A stretch of 64,000 nucleotides of DNA from Verrucomicrobiales bacterium (GCA_016793885.1 JAEUHE010000179.1:62001-126000); one strand, 5' to 3'; positions 52,851 through 62,377 are shown, counted from the stretch's first letter. Notes: generated by a model not told the origin, from the sequence alone. Made by a program: numbers and translations.

Positions 52851-54734
52851 ATGACGCACCCACGTTGTAGCATCCTTCCCGCGGTTTGTGCCTGGCTGGG
52901 CGGTGCCAGCGCACTGATGGCCGCACCCTGGCTGGAATCCGCCGCTCCCCAGCTGGCTATCACTTTTCCTGAAAGCCTGGTAAGTCGGGTCACGGTCCAG
53001 GGAACTCCCGACATCGCCTACCGGCTCAACTTCACGGGCGACTTCCGAATCTGGAGCCAGTCGCCGGCCCAAACCGCGGATGCCGAAGGGAGAGTGTCGT
53101 TTCCCATCTCCGCAGAAGCGAGGGGACGCTTCTTCCAAGCGATCTCCACCGGCGAGCCAAGTTCATTCGCGGATCCGGCGGAAGTCACCCTGGGTAGAAG
53201 GCTCTTTCTCGAAACGCGGTTTGCTCAATTCTTCGCCGCCCACTGCGGCTCCGAACTCAACGCCCCCTTGGCGAATGGCGGAGATCCGGCCTTGGCGCGA
53301 ACGCTTACTGTCAACGGCGCTCTTCCAGGACCGTTCCTCGGCCAGTCCATGAATTGCCGAGCCTGCCACCTCGGGGACGAGTTTCGGGGAACTGCCCCGG
53401 GGATGAGGACCTTGGCGGATTTCGCGATTCGTTCCGCCATTCCCGATCGGGGGGACTCTCGCCGCACAACGGTCCGCAACTCCCCTTCCTTGGTCAACCT
53501 GTCCATCCATCCGACCGGCCGGGGGTTGTTCCATTATGATGGAGAGTTTCCCGACGTCCGATCCCTCGTTCGAGGCACATTGACGGGACGGAACTTCGGC
53601 TGGCTTCCCGAAGAGCGAACTCAAGCGGTTCAACACATCGCGCGGGTCATCCGGGAAGACGACGGCCGCGCATTTCTGGGTCCCGAGATGGGCGGATCCT
53701 ACCCACGCCTCCTGGCTGGCACCGACCCGCAGATCCCACCGCCGCTCAGGCTCCCCGCAGGCCTGCGACTGGAGGTCTCGAGAGCCCCAGACGAGGAGAT
53801 CCTCGACCGGGTTGCGCAGTTGATCGAGATTTACCTCAGCTCGTTGCGGTTCTCGATGAATGAAGTCGGATCCTACAATGGCAGTCCCTACGATCTGTTC
53901 CTGCAGAAGAACTCCCTCCCCCGTCAGCCCCAAGCCGGCGAGGACGACCTCAGCTACAGTCGCCGGCTGCGCCAGCTGGTTGCCCGGATGGCTAACCCGC
54001 AGTTTGTGACTCCGGCGGACGGGGAATTCACCACCCTCAACCAAGCTTACCGCTTCGGCGCAGAAGAACTGCTCGGGTTGAAGATCTTCCTGGCGGAGCC
54101 CTCACTGCCGCCGTCGACCGGACAAGTCGGCATTGGGAACTGCTTGGTCTGCCACCCTGCCCCGCATTTCACCGACTTTGACTTTCACAATTCGGGCGCG
54201 ACGCAGTGGGAATACGACGCGATTCACGGGGAGGGTGCGTTCGCTCAGGTTCTGATCCCGAGCGCAACCGAACGAGCGGCGCATCCGGAAGACTACCTTC
54301 CTCCGAGTCCGGTCCGCCCCCTCGCCACAGGTCGGTTTCTGTCAATTCCAACGCCCGACAGACCAGGAGAAATGGACTTGGGGTTGTGGAACGTCTACGG
54401 GAATAGCGAGATCCCATGGGTGCAGGATGCCCTCCGGGCGGTTCTCCACCCTCGATTTGGCTCGGATGACCCTCTGGAGATTCTTCCGCACACGGTGGCC
54501 TTATTCAAAACCCCAGGTCTCCGAGCGCTCGGAGCCTCAGCGCCTTACCTGCATACGGGCCAGGCTTCGACCCTTGAATCGGTGATCTTCTTCTATCGAT
54601 TCACGGCAGAGCTAAGTCGGGCTGGGGAGTTACGGAACGGGGATTCGGAGATGCAGAGAGTCTTTCTTGGCCGATTTGACGGTGCTCCACTGGCCGCTTT
54701 CCTCCGTTCGCTGAACGAGGATTTTCCGCGGTGA
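52851..54734 (+). CDS. Secreted di-heme cytochrome c peroxidase/MauG-like protein
   Basis: The 627-residue product has a signal peptide (LPAVCAWLGGASALMA), a ~70-residue beta-rich N-terminal part, and a di-heme domain. The first heme motif is CRACH (Cys169, Cys172, His173), the second CLVCH followed by HFTDFDFHNSGAT near residue 426. A C-terminal APYLHTGQASTLESVIFFY block is typical of the family. These proteins reduce peroxide or oxidise protein or small-molecule targets in the periplasm. The length is larger than classic peroxidases (about 320-350) because of insertions. It is followed by the terminator-bearing gap to the thrombospondin-3 gene. Confidence 0.92.
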   Translation: MTHPRCSILPAVCAWLGGASALMAAPWLESAAPQLAITFPESLVSRVTVQGTPDIAYRLNFTGDFRIWSQSPAQTADAEGRVSFPISAEARGRFFQAISTGEPSSFADPAEVTLGRRLFLETRFAQFFAAHCGSELNAPLANGGDPALARTLTVNGALPGPFLGQSMNCRACHLGDEFRGTAPGMRTLADFAIRSAIPDRGDSRRTTVRNSPSLVNLSIHPTGRGLFHYDGEFPDVRSLVRGTLTGRNFGWLPEERTQAVQHIARVIREDDGRAFLGPEMGGSYPRLLAGTDPQIPPPLRLPAGLRLEVSRAPDEEILDRVAQLIEIYLSSLRFSMNEVGSYNGSPYDLFLQKNSLPRQPQAGEDDLSYSRRLRQLVARMANPQFVTPADGEFTTLNQAYRFGAEELLGLKIFLAEPSLPPSTGQVGIGNCLVCHPAPHFTDFDFHNSGATQWEYDAIHGEGAFAQVLIPSATERAAHPEDYLPPSPVRPLATGRFLSIPTPDRPGEMDLGLWNVYGNSEIPWVQDALRAVLHPRFGSDDPLEILPHTVALFKTPGLRALGASAPYLHTGQASTLESVIFFYRFTAELSRAGELRNGDSEMQRVFLGRFDGAPLAAFLRSLNEDFPR

Positions 54735-54753
54735 TCTGAAGAAACTAAAAAAA

Positions 54754-54782
54754 AGAGACCGGACCAACTTGGTCCGGTCTCT
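54754..54782 (-). terminator. Rho-independent terminator of the thrombospondin-3 gene
   Basis: A 14-bp stem of AGAGACCGGACCAA with its reverse complement closes a tiny loop. On the minus strand a run of eight T (complement of 54747-54754) follows directly. It sits 33 bp after the stop of the minus-strand gene. Confidence 0.9.
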
Positions 54783-54814
54783 CGTGAGGAAACGAATCGC
54801 TGATCAGCTCGAGT

Positions 54815-57745
54815 TTATCGGCTGCCGCGATAGTACTTCTGCTTGCCGCCCGCCTTCGGATCAAGGGTGACGGAGTTCTGCGGGAGCGAGGTGTAAGGTC
54901 CGGCAGGATTATCGGCGGATTGCAGTGTGCCGTCAGTCGCGATGGTCACCTGGCCGTTCGCCGCGGGGGTCAGTGTCAGAGTCGGACGGGTGACCAGATT
55001 CAGCGCCTCCAAGGTGACTCCGTCCAGGATCGCGTTAGGATCGGTGAGGGTCGGGTCCTGGCGTCCGAACGTGGTCGCCATGATGACCATCTTCTCACGT
55101 TGAGTAACCAACTCAGCCGAGACGACTGCGCCGGAAGTGGTCAGGTTGACGCCACCTTGGACTGCTGGCGGAGAGAAGTCCTGAGCAACGAGCTCGCCGT
55201 CCACATAGATGTTGAACCCGCGGGTGATGCAGCATTGTTCATAGAACATCAGCTGCAGCTTGTAGGTGCTGCCCGGGAGGAGCCCATCCAATTCGACCTT
55301 GACGGTTGATCCGTAGCGAATCGATTGCATGACCTTTTCGATCACGTCGTCGGCCTCGCTCTCACCGTATTCCGGTGTGTCCCAATTGGGGATGTTGTTG
55401 GGAGCCGTGACACGGATCCCCGGCGCATTGTCCGCAGTGAAGTTGGCATCGCCTGCCTGACCTGCTGCGCCGGCGCTGCTGACATTGAAGGCGTAGACAA
55501 AGTTACCTTCCAGATCGAGCCCTTCCCCGGGATCGCCGCCGCTGATCGCCTCGATGGCCACATTCGCGACCGTGGTGCGCGGCTTGGCGGTGAGCGGATC
55601 TTCACCGAGCGAGTATTCGATGTAGTCACTCTGTCCATCCCCGTCGGTGTCCGCCTTCACAGGATCGGTGTGGCTCGAATTGACTTCCTGCCCATCGCTC
55701 AAGCCATCGCTGTCGGTATCAGGATTCACCGGGTCGGTGTGGGTGGTGTTGACCTCCTGGCCATCGCTCAGCCCGTCGTTGTCGGTGTCGAAGCTCGACG
55801 GATCGCTGTGGCTGGTGTTGACCTCCTGACCGTCGCTCAGCCCATCGTTGTCGCTGTCGGAAACCGTGGGATCCGTGCCCAGGGTATACTCCAGGTTGTT
55901 CGCGAGGCCGTCGCCGTCTGAGTCACCTGTTCCTGTCTGCGTGAGGTTGCTGAACAGTTGGTTTTCCCAAGCGTCCCAAAGGCCGTCCCCGTCTGAGTCA
56001 GCCGCATCCTCCTCGAGTTCGAGGGTGCTGCCATTCACAATCGCATTGTGGTCGGCCATGGTCGGGTCGGTAACGCCCCGACCATCCAAGACCACGATCA
56101 GCTCCGTCCCCGTGGCCACGAAAGTGTGGGTGACGACGGCCCCGGTATCCCGCGGCGTGGAGTTGTTTGGTCCAGTGAACCCGCCCTGCCACTGATAGGG
56201 AGCAAACTCCCGAACCGCCAGTCGACCGTTGATGAGCACGTTGAAGCCACGAGCCCACAAATACTCTCCGAACAACAGTTGCAGCTTGTAGCGGGCACCT
56301 ACCGTCAGATTGCCAAAGGTGAGAGTTACTGCCGGCTTGGATGCCACTGCGGCCTCGCTCCAACGAATGCTGCTGATGACGGAGGACAGAACCACCTGCT
56401 CCTCGCTCTCACCGAAATTGACGCCTTGATTCCAGTTGTCGGCAACATGGCCGGAATCGACTATTGAGCCTTCAACGTCGTCCGCAGTGAAGAGGGCGTC
56501 GCGCACTTGGCCGCCAGGACGGGCATTGCCGTAGCTGATGGCATAAATGAAGTTGCCTGTGAGATCCAACCCCTGATCGTCGGCAGGACCAGTAAACCGC
56601 TTGGCGGTCGTGAACTTCGGCTTGCGGGCCGGGTTGGTTGGATCGGTCAATAGATGGACCTCATCATAATCCCCGAACCCATCGCCATCAGTGTCTGCTT
56701 TAGCAGGATCCGTGAAGTATCGCCGCACTTCCACGGAATCCGACAGCAGATCGGCGTCGCCATCGGCTTTGGTCGGATCCGAATGATAGGTGATTACTTC
56801 CTCGCGATCGGTGAGACCATCGTTGTCGGTATCCGCGCGGGTTGGGTTGGTATGATGGACTTTGATCTCATCGGAGTCAGTGAGACCGTCGTTGTCGGTA
56901 TCGGCGAGGGTGGGATTCGAACTGCCCGCCAGCTCTTCAGCATTCGTCAAACCATCGCCGTCCGGGTCGGCTGAGGCGGTTTGAGACAGATTGCCGAAGA
57001 ACAGGTTTTCCCAGGCGTCATCCAATCCGTCACCGTCCGTGTCACCGGGAGCCGAGACCAGTTCCACGGTTACCGCGTTGAGGATTGCATTGTGGTCGTT
57101 ATAGTCGGCGCTGGCGCCACGGCCGTCCAAGCGAATGGTGAGAGTCGGAGAACCTGCCACGTGCTGATGCGCAATCAACGCTTCTTGCAAGCGATTGTTC
57201 TGGCCTCCTTGCTCTACACCCGGGTTGAAGTCCTTGACGATCAGGGTCCCGTCGACGAAAACATCGAAGCCACGGTTGCAGCAGGCCTCGCCGAACATGA
57301 GCTGAAGCTGGTAGGTCGCCCCGACGCGTAGGCTACCGAGGGTCAGAACCACTTCTGGTGTTGCCGACCCGGCATCGCTCCATCGAATGCTGCTCGTGGC
57401 TCGCTCCAGGTTGTCGTCCGCTTCGGACTCGCCGTAGTCCACGTTATACCAGTTCAGAATCCGATTCCCAGCGCTCAGGCTGGCACCGGACACTTCCGCA
57501 TTGATTAAACCTTGAAACAACGCGTCTCGAACTTGAAAGGATTCTCCAGGGTTACCGCCAATCGCGAGGGCGTAGAGAAAGTTGCCGTCCAGATCCAATC
57601 CTTCCCCTTCATCGCCACCGGCGATGATACCGATCGTGGTTAAGGAAGGATCGATGATTTCTGACGTTGCGCCTTGAACAGACCCAACGGCAAGAGCCGT
57701 TGAGACTGCACAGGCAGTTAACAATCGAACAGGGTGAGCTTTCAT
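54815..57745 (-). CDS. Surface protein with three jelly-roll modules and thrombospondin-3 repeats
   Basis: The start chosen is 57745 (MKAHPVRLLTACAVSTALAVG, a good signal peptide), giving 976 residues. The frame is open further upstream to 57874, but that part lacks signal character. Three homologous ~190-residue modules each begin GEGLDLDGNF-, DQGLDLTGNF- or GEGLDLEGNF-like, contain YGESE-like and YQLQLMFGE-like blocks, and end with DHNAILNAVTVEL-like sequence. Between modules lie Asp-rich thrombospondin type 3 repeats (DTDNDGLTDSDEI), which usually bind calcium. Modules 1 and 3 have a Cys-Cys pair (EACCNRGF, EQCCITRGF); module 2 has YLWARGF instead. It is probably a large exported adhesive or glycan-binding protein. 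A clear terminator follows. Confidence 0.9.
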   Translation of the reverse strand: MKAHPVRLLTACAVSTALAVGSVQGATSEIIDPSLTTIGIIAGGDEGEGLDLDGNFLYALAIGGNPGESFQVRDALFQGLINAEVSGASLSAGNRILNWYNVDYGESEADDNLERATSSIRWSDAGSATPEVVLTLGSLRVGATYQLQLMFGEACCNRGFDVFVDGTLIVKDFNPGVEQGGQNNRLQEALIAHQHVAGSPTLTIRLDGRGASADYNDHNAILNAVTVELVSAPGDTDGDGLDDAWENLFFGNLSQTASADPDGDGLTNAEELAGSSNPTLADTDNDGLTDSDEIKVHHTNPTRADTDNDGLTDREEVITYHSDPTKADGDADLLSDSVEVRRYFTDPAKADTDGDGFGDYDEVHLLTDPTNPARKPKFTTAKRFTGPADDQGLDLTGNFIYAISYGNARPGGQVRDALFTADDVEGSIVDSGHVADNWNQGVNFGESEEQVVLSSVISSIRWSEAAVASKPAVTLTFGNLTVGARYKLQLLFGEYLWARGFNVLINGRLAVREFAPYQWQGGFTGPNNSTPRDTGAVVTHTFVATGTELIVVLDGRGVTDPTMADHNAIVNGSTLELEEDAADSDGDGLWDAWENQLFSNLTQTGTGDSDGDGLANNLEYTLGTDPTVSDSDNDGLSDGQEVNTSHSDPSSFDTDNDGLSDGQEVNTTHTDPVNPDTDSDGLSDGQEVNSSHTDPVKADTDGDGQSDYIEYSLGEDPLTAKPRTTVANVAIEAISGGDPGEGLDLEGNFVYAFNVSSAGAAGQAGDANFTADNAPGIRVTAPNNIPNWDTPEYGESEADDVIEKVMQSIRYGSTVKVELDGLLPGSTYKLQLMFYEQCCITRGFNIYVDGELVAQDFSPPAVQGGVNLTTSGAVVSAELVTQREKMVIMATTFGRQDPTLTDPNAILDGVTLEALNLVTRPTLTLTPAANGQVTIATDGTLQSADNPAGPYTSLPQNSVTLDPKAGGKQKYYRGSR

Positions 57746-57943
57746 AGAGTATGTCATCATTCTGTAGTGTCCACGGTTCCGGACGAGGGGGTCTACGACC
57801 TCGAGAGGAAACGTCTTTACAAACTTGAGTCGGGGTAGCGAGTGGGTGGTACTGAAAGTTGGACAGTAAGTCAATCTGAGAATTCGAGAACTTCACGAGT
57901 GAATGACGGTAGCGGGGTCTCAATCCTAGGTTCAAAGTACGGT

Positions 57944-57973
57944 TTGACACACCAACTATTTCGAGGGTATTTC
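57944..57973 (+). promoter_or_regulatory. Predicted promoter of the cytochrome c'-like gene
   Basis: A perfect TTGACA (57944-57949), an 18-bp spacer and TATTTC (57968-57973; 3 of 6 matches) lie just upstream. The ATG at 57984 is 10 bases after the -10 box, so the leader would be about 4 bases. Confidence 0.45.
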
Positions 57974-57983
57974 AACCGCCGCT

Positions 57984-58424
57984 ATGAACCACAAATCCAC
58001 CACACGTCTCCTACTTATTGCGACTGCGTTGATCACCACTTTGGGCCTGGGCGGCTTGGCGCAAGCGCAGGCCAAGAAGGGCAAAACACGCCCGATCACC
58101 ACCGGACAGCTAATGAAGGGCTTAGTCAAGCCGCACTGCGACGCCCTCAAGAAGGGGTTCGAAACCGCCCCGGCCGACGACAAAGCCTGGGCGCAACTTG
58201 CGGTGCACGCCGCGATGATGAACGAAGGCAGCTACCTGCTGATGGATGATGGCCGTTGCCCCGACGGCACCTGGTCGGATGCCACGACCAAAATGATGCG
58301 CCACGGCAGCGAGGAAATCCTGAAGGCCATTGAGGCCAAAGATCTGGCTGCGGCGAAAACGGCATTCGGTGCCATGACCAAGTCGTGCAAAGCCTGCCAC
58401 GACGCCCACAAGGAGAAGCACTAA
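57984..58424 (+). CDS. Cytochrome c'-like heme protein
   Basis: The 146-residue product has a signal peptide (LLLIATALITTLGLGGLAQAQA) and a helical domain with a single C-terminal heme motif CKACH (Cys135, Cys138, His139), near the end, as in cytochrome c'. This four-helix-bundle family binds NO/CO or shuttles electrons in the periplasm. It lies 237 bp before a DUF2231-heme gene on the same strand. The predicted promoter gives a leaderless or nearly leaderless message. Subfamily is uncertain. Confidence 0.88.
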   Translation: MNHKSTTRLLLIATALITTLGLGGLAQAQAKKGKTRPITTGQLMKGLVKPHCDALKKGFETAPADDKAWAQLAVHAAMMNEGSYLLMDDGRCPDGTWSDATTKMMRHGSEEILKAIEAKDLAAAKTAFGAMTKSCKACHDAHKEKH

Positions 58425-58660
58425 TTTTCGATCACCTGCGAGGCCCGATGACCGCGCCTCACAGGATTCGATTCCGCGCGAAGAGGCCATTGGGGTTAAC
58501 CCTGGCCTTTTTTCGTTTCTTTTTTTCTCAGCGGACTGACGTTCGTCGAGCTGGTAACCCACAGGAGCATTCGAGAACCACCAACGGCCAATGGTTGAAG
58601 CCGCTTCCTTTTGAATAACCCGGAGACAGGACGGTCTAATGAGATGGTCCTTTGGCCCGT

Positions 58661-59566
58661 ATGACAACAAATCCGAACCTTTTCGAGTGGAGCCCCTTTC
58701 TGGCGCCATTCCACGCGGTGGTTCTTCACTACCCGATCGGCTTTCTCACCATTGCGTTCTTCCTGGAGATTTACCGGACACGACGGCCCAGCGAGGAGGC
58801 GCATCGGATCACGACCTGGGTCATCGCCTGGAGTCTCTTTACGGGCGTCATCGCCGCAACCTTGGGAATCATGCGAGCCGGATCGGGCGGCTACGAAGTG
58901 AAGACCCTGGACCTGCATCGTTGGTTCGGCATGGCCGTTCCGTTCCTCACTCTCCTGACTCTGTGGCTGCAGATCAAATCTCCTCGGCTAACGGGCTTTC
59001 GCGGTGGCGGGCTGGTAGGCTGGACCTACCGCGGAGCCTTGCTGGTGACCCTCACGATGCTGGTCATCGCCGGTCATTACGGCGGAAACCTCACCCACGG
59101 CTCGAGATATTTGGTGGAGAACGCTCCCGAGTTTATCCGTACCTTTCTGGATGAAGCACCGGAGGAACAGGGCACGAATGGCAGCTCCCCGGCGGTGAAC
59201 GGGGCTGTTGAAGTGCCCGGAAGCCGGCTCTATCTGGATAAGATCCGCCCCGTGCTCGAAGCTAAGTGCATCCGCTGCCACGGCCAAGAAAAGCAAAAGG
59301 GCAAGTATCGCCTGGACAATCGGGAAGACGCGCTCAAACCGGGCGAGAGCGAACAACCCGGCATCAAGCCCAACGATCCCTTCGAAAGCCAGGTGGTGCG
59401 GCGGATCTTTCTGCCCTCGGACCATGACGAAGCCATGCCGCCTTCTGGCAAGGAACCTCTCACCCCTCAGGAGATGGTCGATCTGGTCCAGTGGATTCAA
59501 CTCGGTGCGCCGTATGCCACGGGATCCCCGGCTCCAGCGTCCCCGCCTGCCAGCTCAGCTCCTTAA
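58661..59566 (+). CDS. DUF2231 membrane domain fused to a planctomycete-type cytochrome domain
   Basis: From the ATG at 58661 the product has 301 residues; a TTG at 58652 is possible. Four membrane helices fill the first ~155 residues (FHAVVLHYPIGFLTIAFFLEI, with a conserved His; then TTWVIAWSLFTGVIAATLGI, then HRWFGMAVPFLTLLTLWL). After a linker comes a periplasmic-type heme domain: CIRCHGQEKQKGKYRLD, SDHDEAMPPSGKEPLTPQEM and LVQWIQLGA. The combination suggests an inner-membrane electron-transfer protein, possibly a partner of the cytochrome c'-like protein upstream. Confidence 0.9.
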   Translation: MTTNPNLFEWSPFLAPFHAVVLHYPIGFLTIAFFLEIYRTRRPSEEAHRITTWVIAWSLFTGVIAATLGIMRAGSGGYEVKTLDLHRWFGMAVPFLTLLTLWLQIKSPRLTGFRGGGLVGWTYRGALLVTLTMLVIAGHYGGNLTHGSRYLVENAPEFIRTFLDEAPEEQGTNGSSPAVNGAVEVPGSRLYLDKIRPVLEAKCIRCHGQEKQKGKYRLDNREDALKPGESEQPGIKPNDPFESQVVRRIFLPSDHDEAMPPSGKEPLTPQEMVDLVQWIQLGAPYATGSPAPASPPASSAP

Positions 59567-59592
59567 GCCTGAGCCCGTGATAAGGGCAATGG

Positions 59593-59623
59593 AATGGAGG
59601 GGTATCGGGCCAACTCCATTTTT
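59593..59623 (+). terminator. Candidate terminator after the DUF2231-heme gene
   Basis: AATGGAG (59593-59599) pairs with CTCCATT (59614-59620), followed by TTT to give a run of five T at 59619-59623. It lies 27 bp after the stop, in the gap between converging genes. Confidence 0.45.
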
Positions 59624-59674
59624 AGGTTTTGAGCTGAGCGGCTACCCTCCGAGTGTCCGCACGGCTCTCCTCGC

Positions 59675-61102
59675 TTACAACTCGGAGGCGTAGCGCATCA
59701 GATACTGTGTTACCAAACGCACTCCGAACCCGGTTGCGCCTTTCTCCAGATGCGGCACATCACGGCCGCCCATTGCTGGCCCAGCGATGTCCAGATGAAC
59801 CCATTTGGTGCTCCCCGCCCAGTGCTTCAGAAAGCTGGCCGCGGTGCACGCGCCACCCTCTCGGCCGCCCGTGTTCTTGACCAAGCCCGCGTCGCTGCGG
59901 ATTTGATCGTCATATTCCTCGCCCATGGGCAATGGCCAGACCCGGTCACCGGTCTCCTCCCCGACGGCGATCAAACGCTCTCGAGTCAGTTCGTCATCGG
60001 TAAATAGCCCCGCGCGCTTTCCGCCCAAGGCCACGACGCAGGCTCCAGTGAGCGTGGCCAAGTCAATCATCAGGTCAGGGCGATAGGTTTCGCGGCCGTA
60101 AGCCAGAGCATCGGCCAGGACCACGCGACCCTCCGCATCGGTGTTGATGACTTCGATCACCTTTCCATCCCAGGTGGTGACCAGATCGCTGGGGCGATAC
60201 GCCCGGTCACTCGGCATGTTCTCGGCGCTCGCAATCAGCCCGATGAGCCGGATCGGTAGCTTCAGCTGACGAACTGCCTGAACGATCCCCAGCACAGCGC
60301 AGCCGCCCATCTTGTCCCACTTCATGTCCTCCATCCGGTCCGCCGGCTTGATGGAAATGCCCCCCGTGTCGAACGTGATCGCCTTGCCCACCACCACCAC
60401 GGTTGGAACCTTGGCCGAGTTGCCCGGGCCTTCGATGCAAATCAGCCGGGGAGGGTTCGCCGAGCCTTGTCCGACCGCCAGAATCCCCCCAAATCCCTCA
60501 CGCCTGAGCGCCTTCTCATCCCAAACCCGGCAGCGGAGGCCCAAGGACTTGGCGAGGCTGCTGGCTCGATCGGCCAGCTTCCGTGGGGTCAAAATGTTCG
60601 GGGGCTGGTTCCCAATGCTGCGCGTGAGATTGGTGGCATCCGCCAGTTCCCACCCCATTCGACTTGCCTTCTCCGCTCTCAAGCGCTCGCTGAGTCCCAC
60701 CCAGAGTTCCAGCACTTGGACGCGTGTCTTACGGCGCGCGTCCGGGGCCTTGAAATCCTCGAACCGGTAGGTGGCCAGAACCGCTCCTTCGGTCGCGGCC
60801 TGGGCGTGGGACTCAAACCCTCGCAAATCTAGACAGATCCCCTCTGCTCCGAGTTTGGACAAGGCTTTAACCCCCTGCCCGGCCGCCTGACGGATCGTAT
60901 TCGCCGACAGCGCCGAGGAGGGCCCCAGCCCGATATGGAGCACACGCCGAGAGCCTTCTCGAAGTAGGCAGGTGGTGTTTCGAGCGCCATTGAACTCCAG
61001 TTTGGAGACCGCTGGCAGGCTCCGCGAGTCTTTGGTATGAAAGCAGACCTGATCGTGTTTGGAGCTTGGCTTCGCGGTGGTGGTGATGCGCAGTGCGTTC
61101 AT
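59675..61102 (-). CDS. pepA: Leucyl aminopeptidase (M17)
   Basis: This 475-residue cytosolic metallo-aminopeptidase removes N-terminal residues, especially Leu. The C-terminal catalytic domain carries GKAITFDTGGISIKPAD with the metal and substrate Lys, NTDAEGRVVLADAL (metal ligands Asp and Glu) and LTGACVVALGG. The N-terminal half is the usual regulatory alpha/beta domain. Length is normal. It is convergent with the DUF2231-heme gene. A possible promoter TTGGCT...TGTTAA lies close to the ATG. Confidence 0.96.
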   Translation of the reverse strand: MNALRITTTAKPSSKHDQVCFHTKDSRSLPAVSKLEFNGARNTTCLLREGSRRVLHIGLGPSSALSANTIRQAAGQGVKALSKLGAEGICLDLRGFESHAQAATEGAVLATYRFEDFKAPDARRKTRVQVLELWVGLSERLRAEKASRMGWELADATNLTRSIGNQPPNILTPRKLADRASSLAKSLGLRCRVWDEKALRREGFGGILAVGQGSANPPRLICIEGPGNSAKVPTVVVVGKAITFDTGGISIKPADRMEDMKWDKMGGCAVLGIVQAVRQLKLPIRLIGLIASAENMPSDRAYRPSDLVTTWDGKVIEVINTDAEGRVVLADALAYGRETYRPDLMIDLATLTGACVVALGGKRAGLFTDDELTRERLIAVGEETGDRVWPLPMGEEYDDQIRSDAGLVKNTGGREGGACTAASFLKHWAGSTKWVHLDIAGPAMGGRDVPHLEKGATGFGVRLVTQYLMRYASEL

Positions 61103-61165
61103 AGTCGGTTAACAGATTCCAGAATGCGGGAGCCAAGGTTGCCAGGCCAAGCAGAATCCGAAGCG

Positions 61166-62317
61166 TCAGACAGCATCCAGGAATTGCTGAATCTCGGCGT
61201 CGGTGTTGTAGAAATGAGGCGAGACGCGGACGTAACGGTTTCCTGCGCGATCCCCGCGCAGGGACGTCGTGATTCGTTTGGCGGACAGCTGTGCATGCAG
61301 TTCGGACATGTCGCTTCCCGGGCGATGAAAACTGACGATCCCGCTCGCGTTGGCCATGGCCGCTAGCGGCTGAAGGACCGTGTAGCCTTTAGCCTGCAAC
61401 GCCGGAATCAAGATCGCTCGTTTGCGCAGCAGTTCCGACGCGATCGCGTCCACTCCGAGTTCCAGGATCAGTTCCAGGGAAGCGCGCAGCCCCACGAGTC
61501 CCAGGAGATTGGCACTCCCCGCCTCGTAGCGACGGGCGTCCTTGCGAAACTCGATGGTGTCCGCCGTCAGAAAATTCGGAGACTTCACATTGTGCCACCC
61601 ATACACCGTGGGACGAATCTGCTCCTGAAATTCCCGTCGCACGTACATGATCCCCGCCGCGCAAGGCCCCAGCAGCCATTTGTGGGCATCGGCCGCCATG
61701 GCGTCCATCCAGGAAGCGGACAGCGGAAACGCGCCCAGGGTTTGAATCGCATCCACACAAAAAGGGATGTGCCGCTCGCGAAGCCATTTGCCGACGGCCT
61801 CCACTTCGAGGCGCCAGCCGCTCACAAAATGGCAGGATGCCAGGGCCACCAAACGGGTATTCTCGTCCACCTGCCCGATCACATCGATGAATCGAATTTT
61901 ACCCAGCTCACGAATGTTCATCATGCGCACCTGCACGCCCTTCTCAGCCAACGCGAGCCAAGGATAGACGTTCGACGGATAATCCTCCTGATAGATCAGG
62001 ATATTGTCTCCCTTTCTAAACCTAAGCCCAGAGGCGATCAGACTCAGTCCAATCGAGGTGGGCCCCACCAGGGCGATCTCGTCGGCACCAGCACCGATCA
62101 ACTGGGCCGCCAACTGGCGAGTCTCGGCAATATACGTGGGCGAGAGCACCATCTCCTGATCGCCCTGGGTGCAACCGGATGCGAAGCGCGCGACGGCCTC
62201 GGAAACCCGCTTCGGCAACGGGCAGACAGCGGCGTGCCCGAGGAAAATCTCGTTGCGCACCACCGGAAATTCGTCACGTCTGAGCTCCTCATTCGAGAGC
62301 AATTCAGCAATTGTCAT
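61166..62317 (-). CDS. Class V PLP-dependent aminotransferase (cysteine desulfurase-like)
   Basis: The start chosen is the ATG at 62317 (a GTG two codons earlier is also possible), giving 383 residues. The PLP lysine is in AADAHKWLLGP (about residue 213), preceded by the cofactor Asp in FCVDAIQTLGAFP. The general fold is class V (NifS/CsdA/IscS, kynureninase, or isopenicillin-N epimerase types). No distinct cysteine-desulfurase active-site loop was seen, so it may be an epimerase- or lyase-type member. No sulfur-transfer genes are nearby. A TACACT sequence six bases before the ATG could be a -10 box. Confidence 0.87.
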   Translation of the reverse strand: MTIAELLSNEELRRDEFPVVRNEIFLGHAAVCPLPKRVSEAVARFASGCTQGDQEMVLSPTYIAETRQLAAQLIGAGADEIALVGPTSIGLSLIASGLRFRKGDNILIYQEDYPSNVYPWLALAEKGVQVRMMNIRELGKIRFIDVIGQVDENTRLVALASCHFVSGWRLEVEAVGKWLRERHIPFCVDAIQTLGAFPLSASWMDAMAADAHKWLLGPCAAGIMYVRREFQEQIRPTVYGWHNVKSPNFLTADTIEFRKDARRYEAGSANLLGLVGLRASLELILELGVDAIASELLRKRAILIPALQAKGYTVLQPLAAMANASGIVSFHRPGSDMSELHAQLSAKRITTSLRGDRAGNRYVRVSPHFYNTDAEIQQFLDAV

Positions 62318-62377
62318 GGGCACAGTGTACCGACAGCCCCCTGTGGAAGGGAATCAGGAAAGCGCGGAGGCCAATTC

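Noticed and set aside
55620..55880. Tandem DNA repeats near 55.6-55.9 kb.
   Set aside because: They encode the Asp-rich thrombospondin-3 repeats of the surface protein and need no separate explanation.
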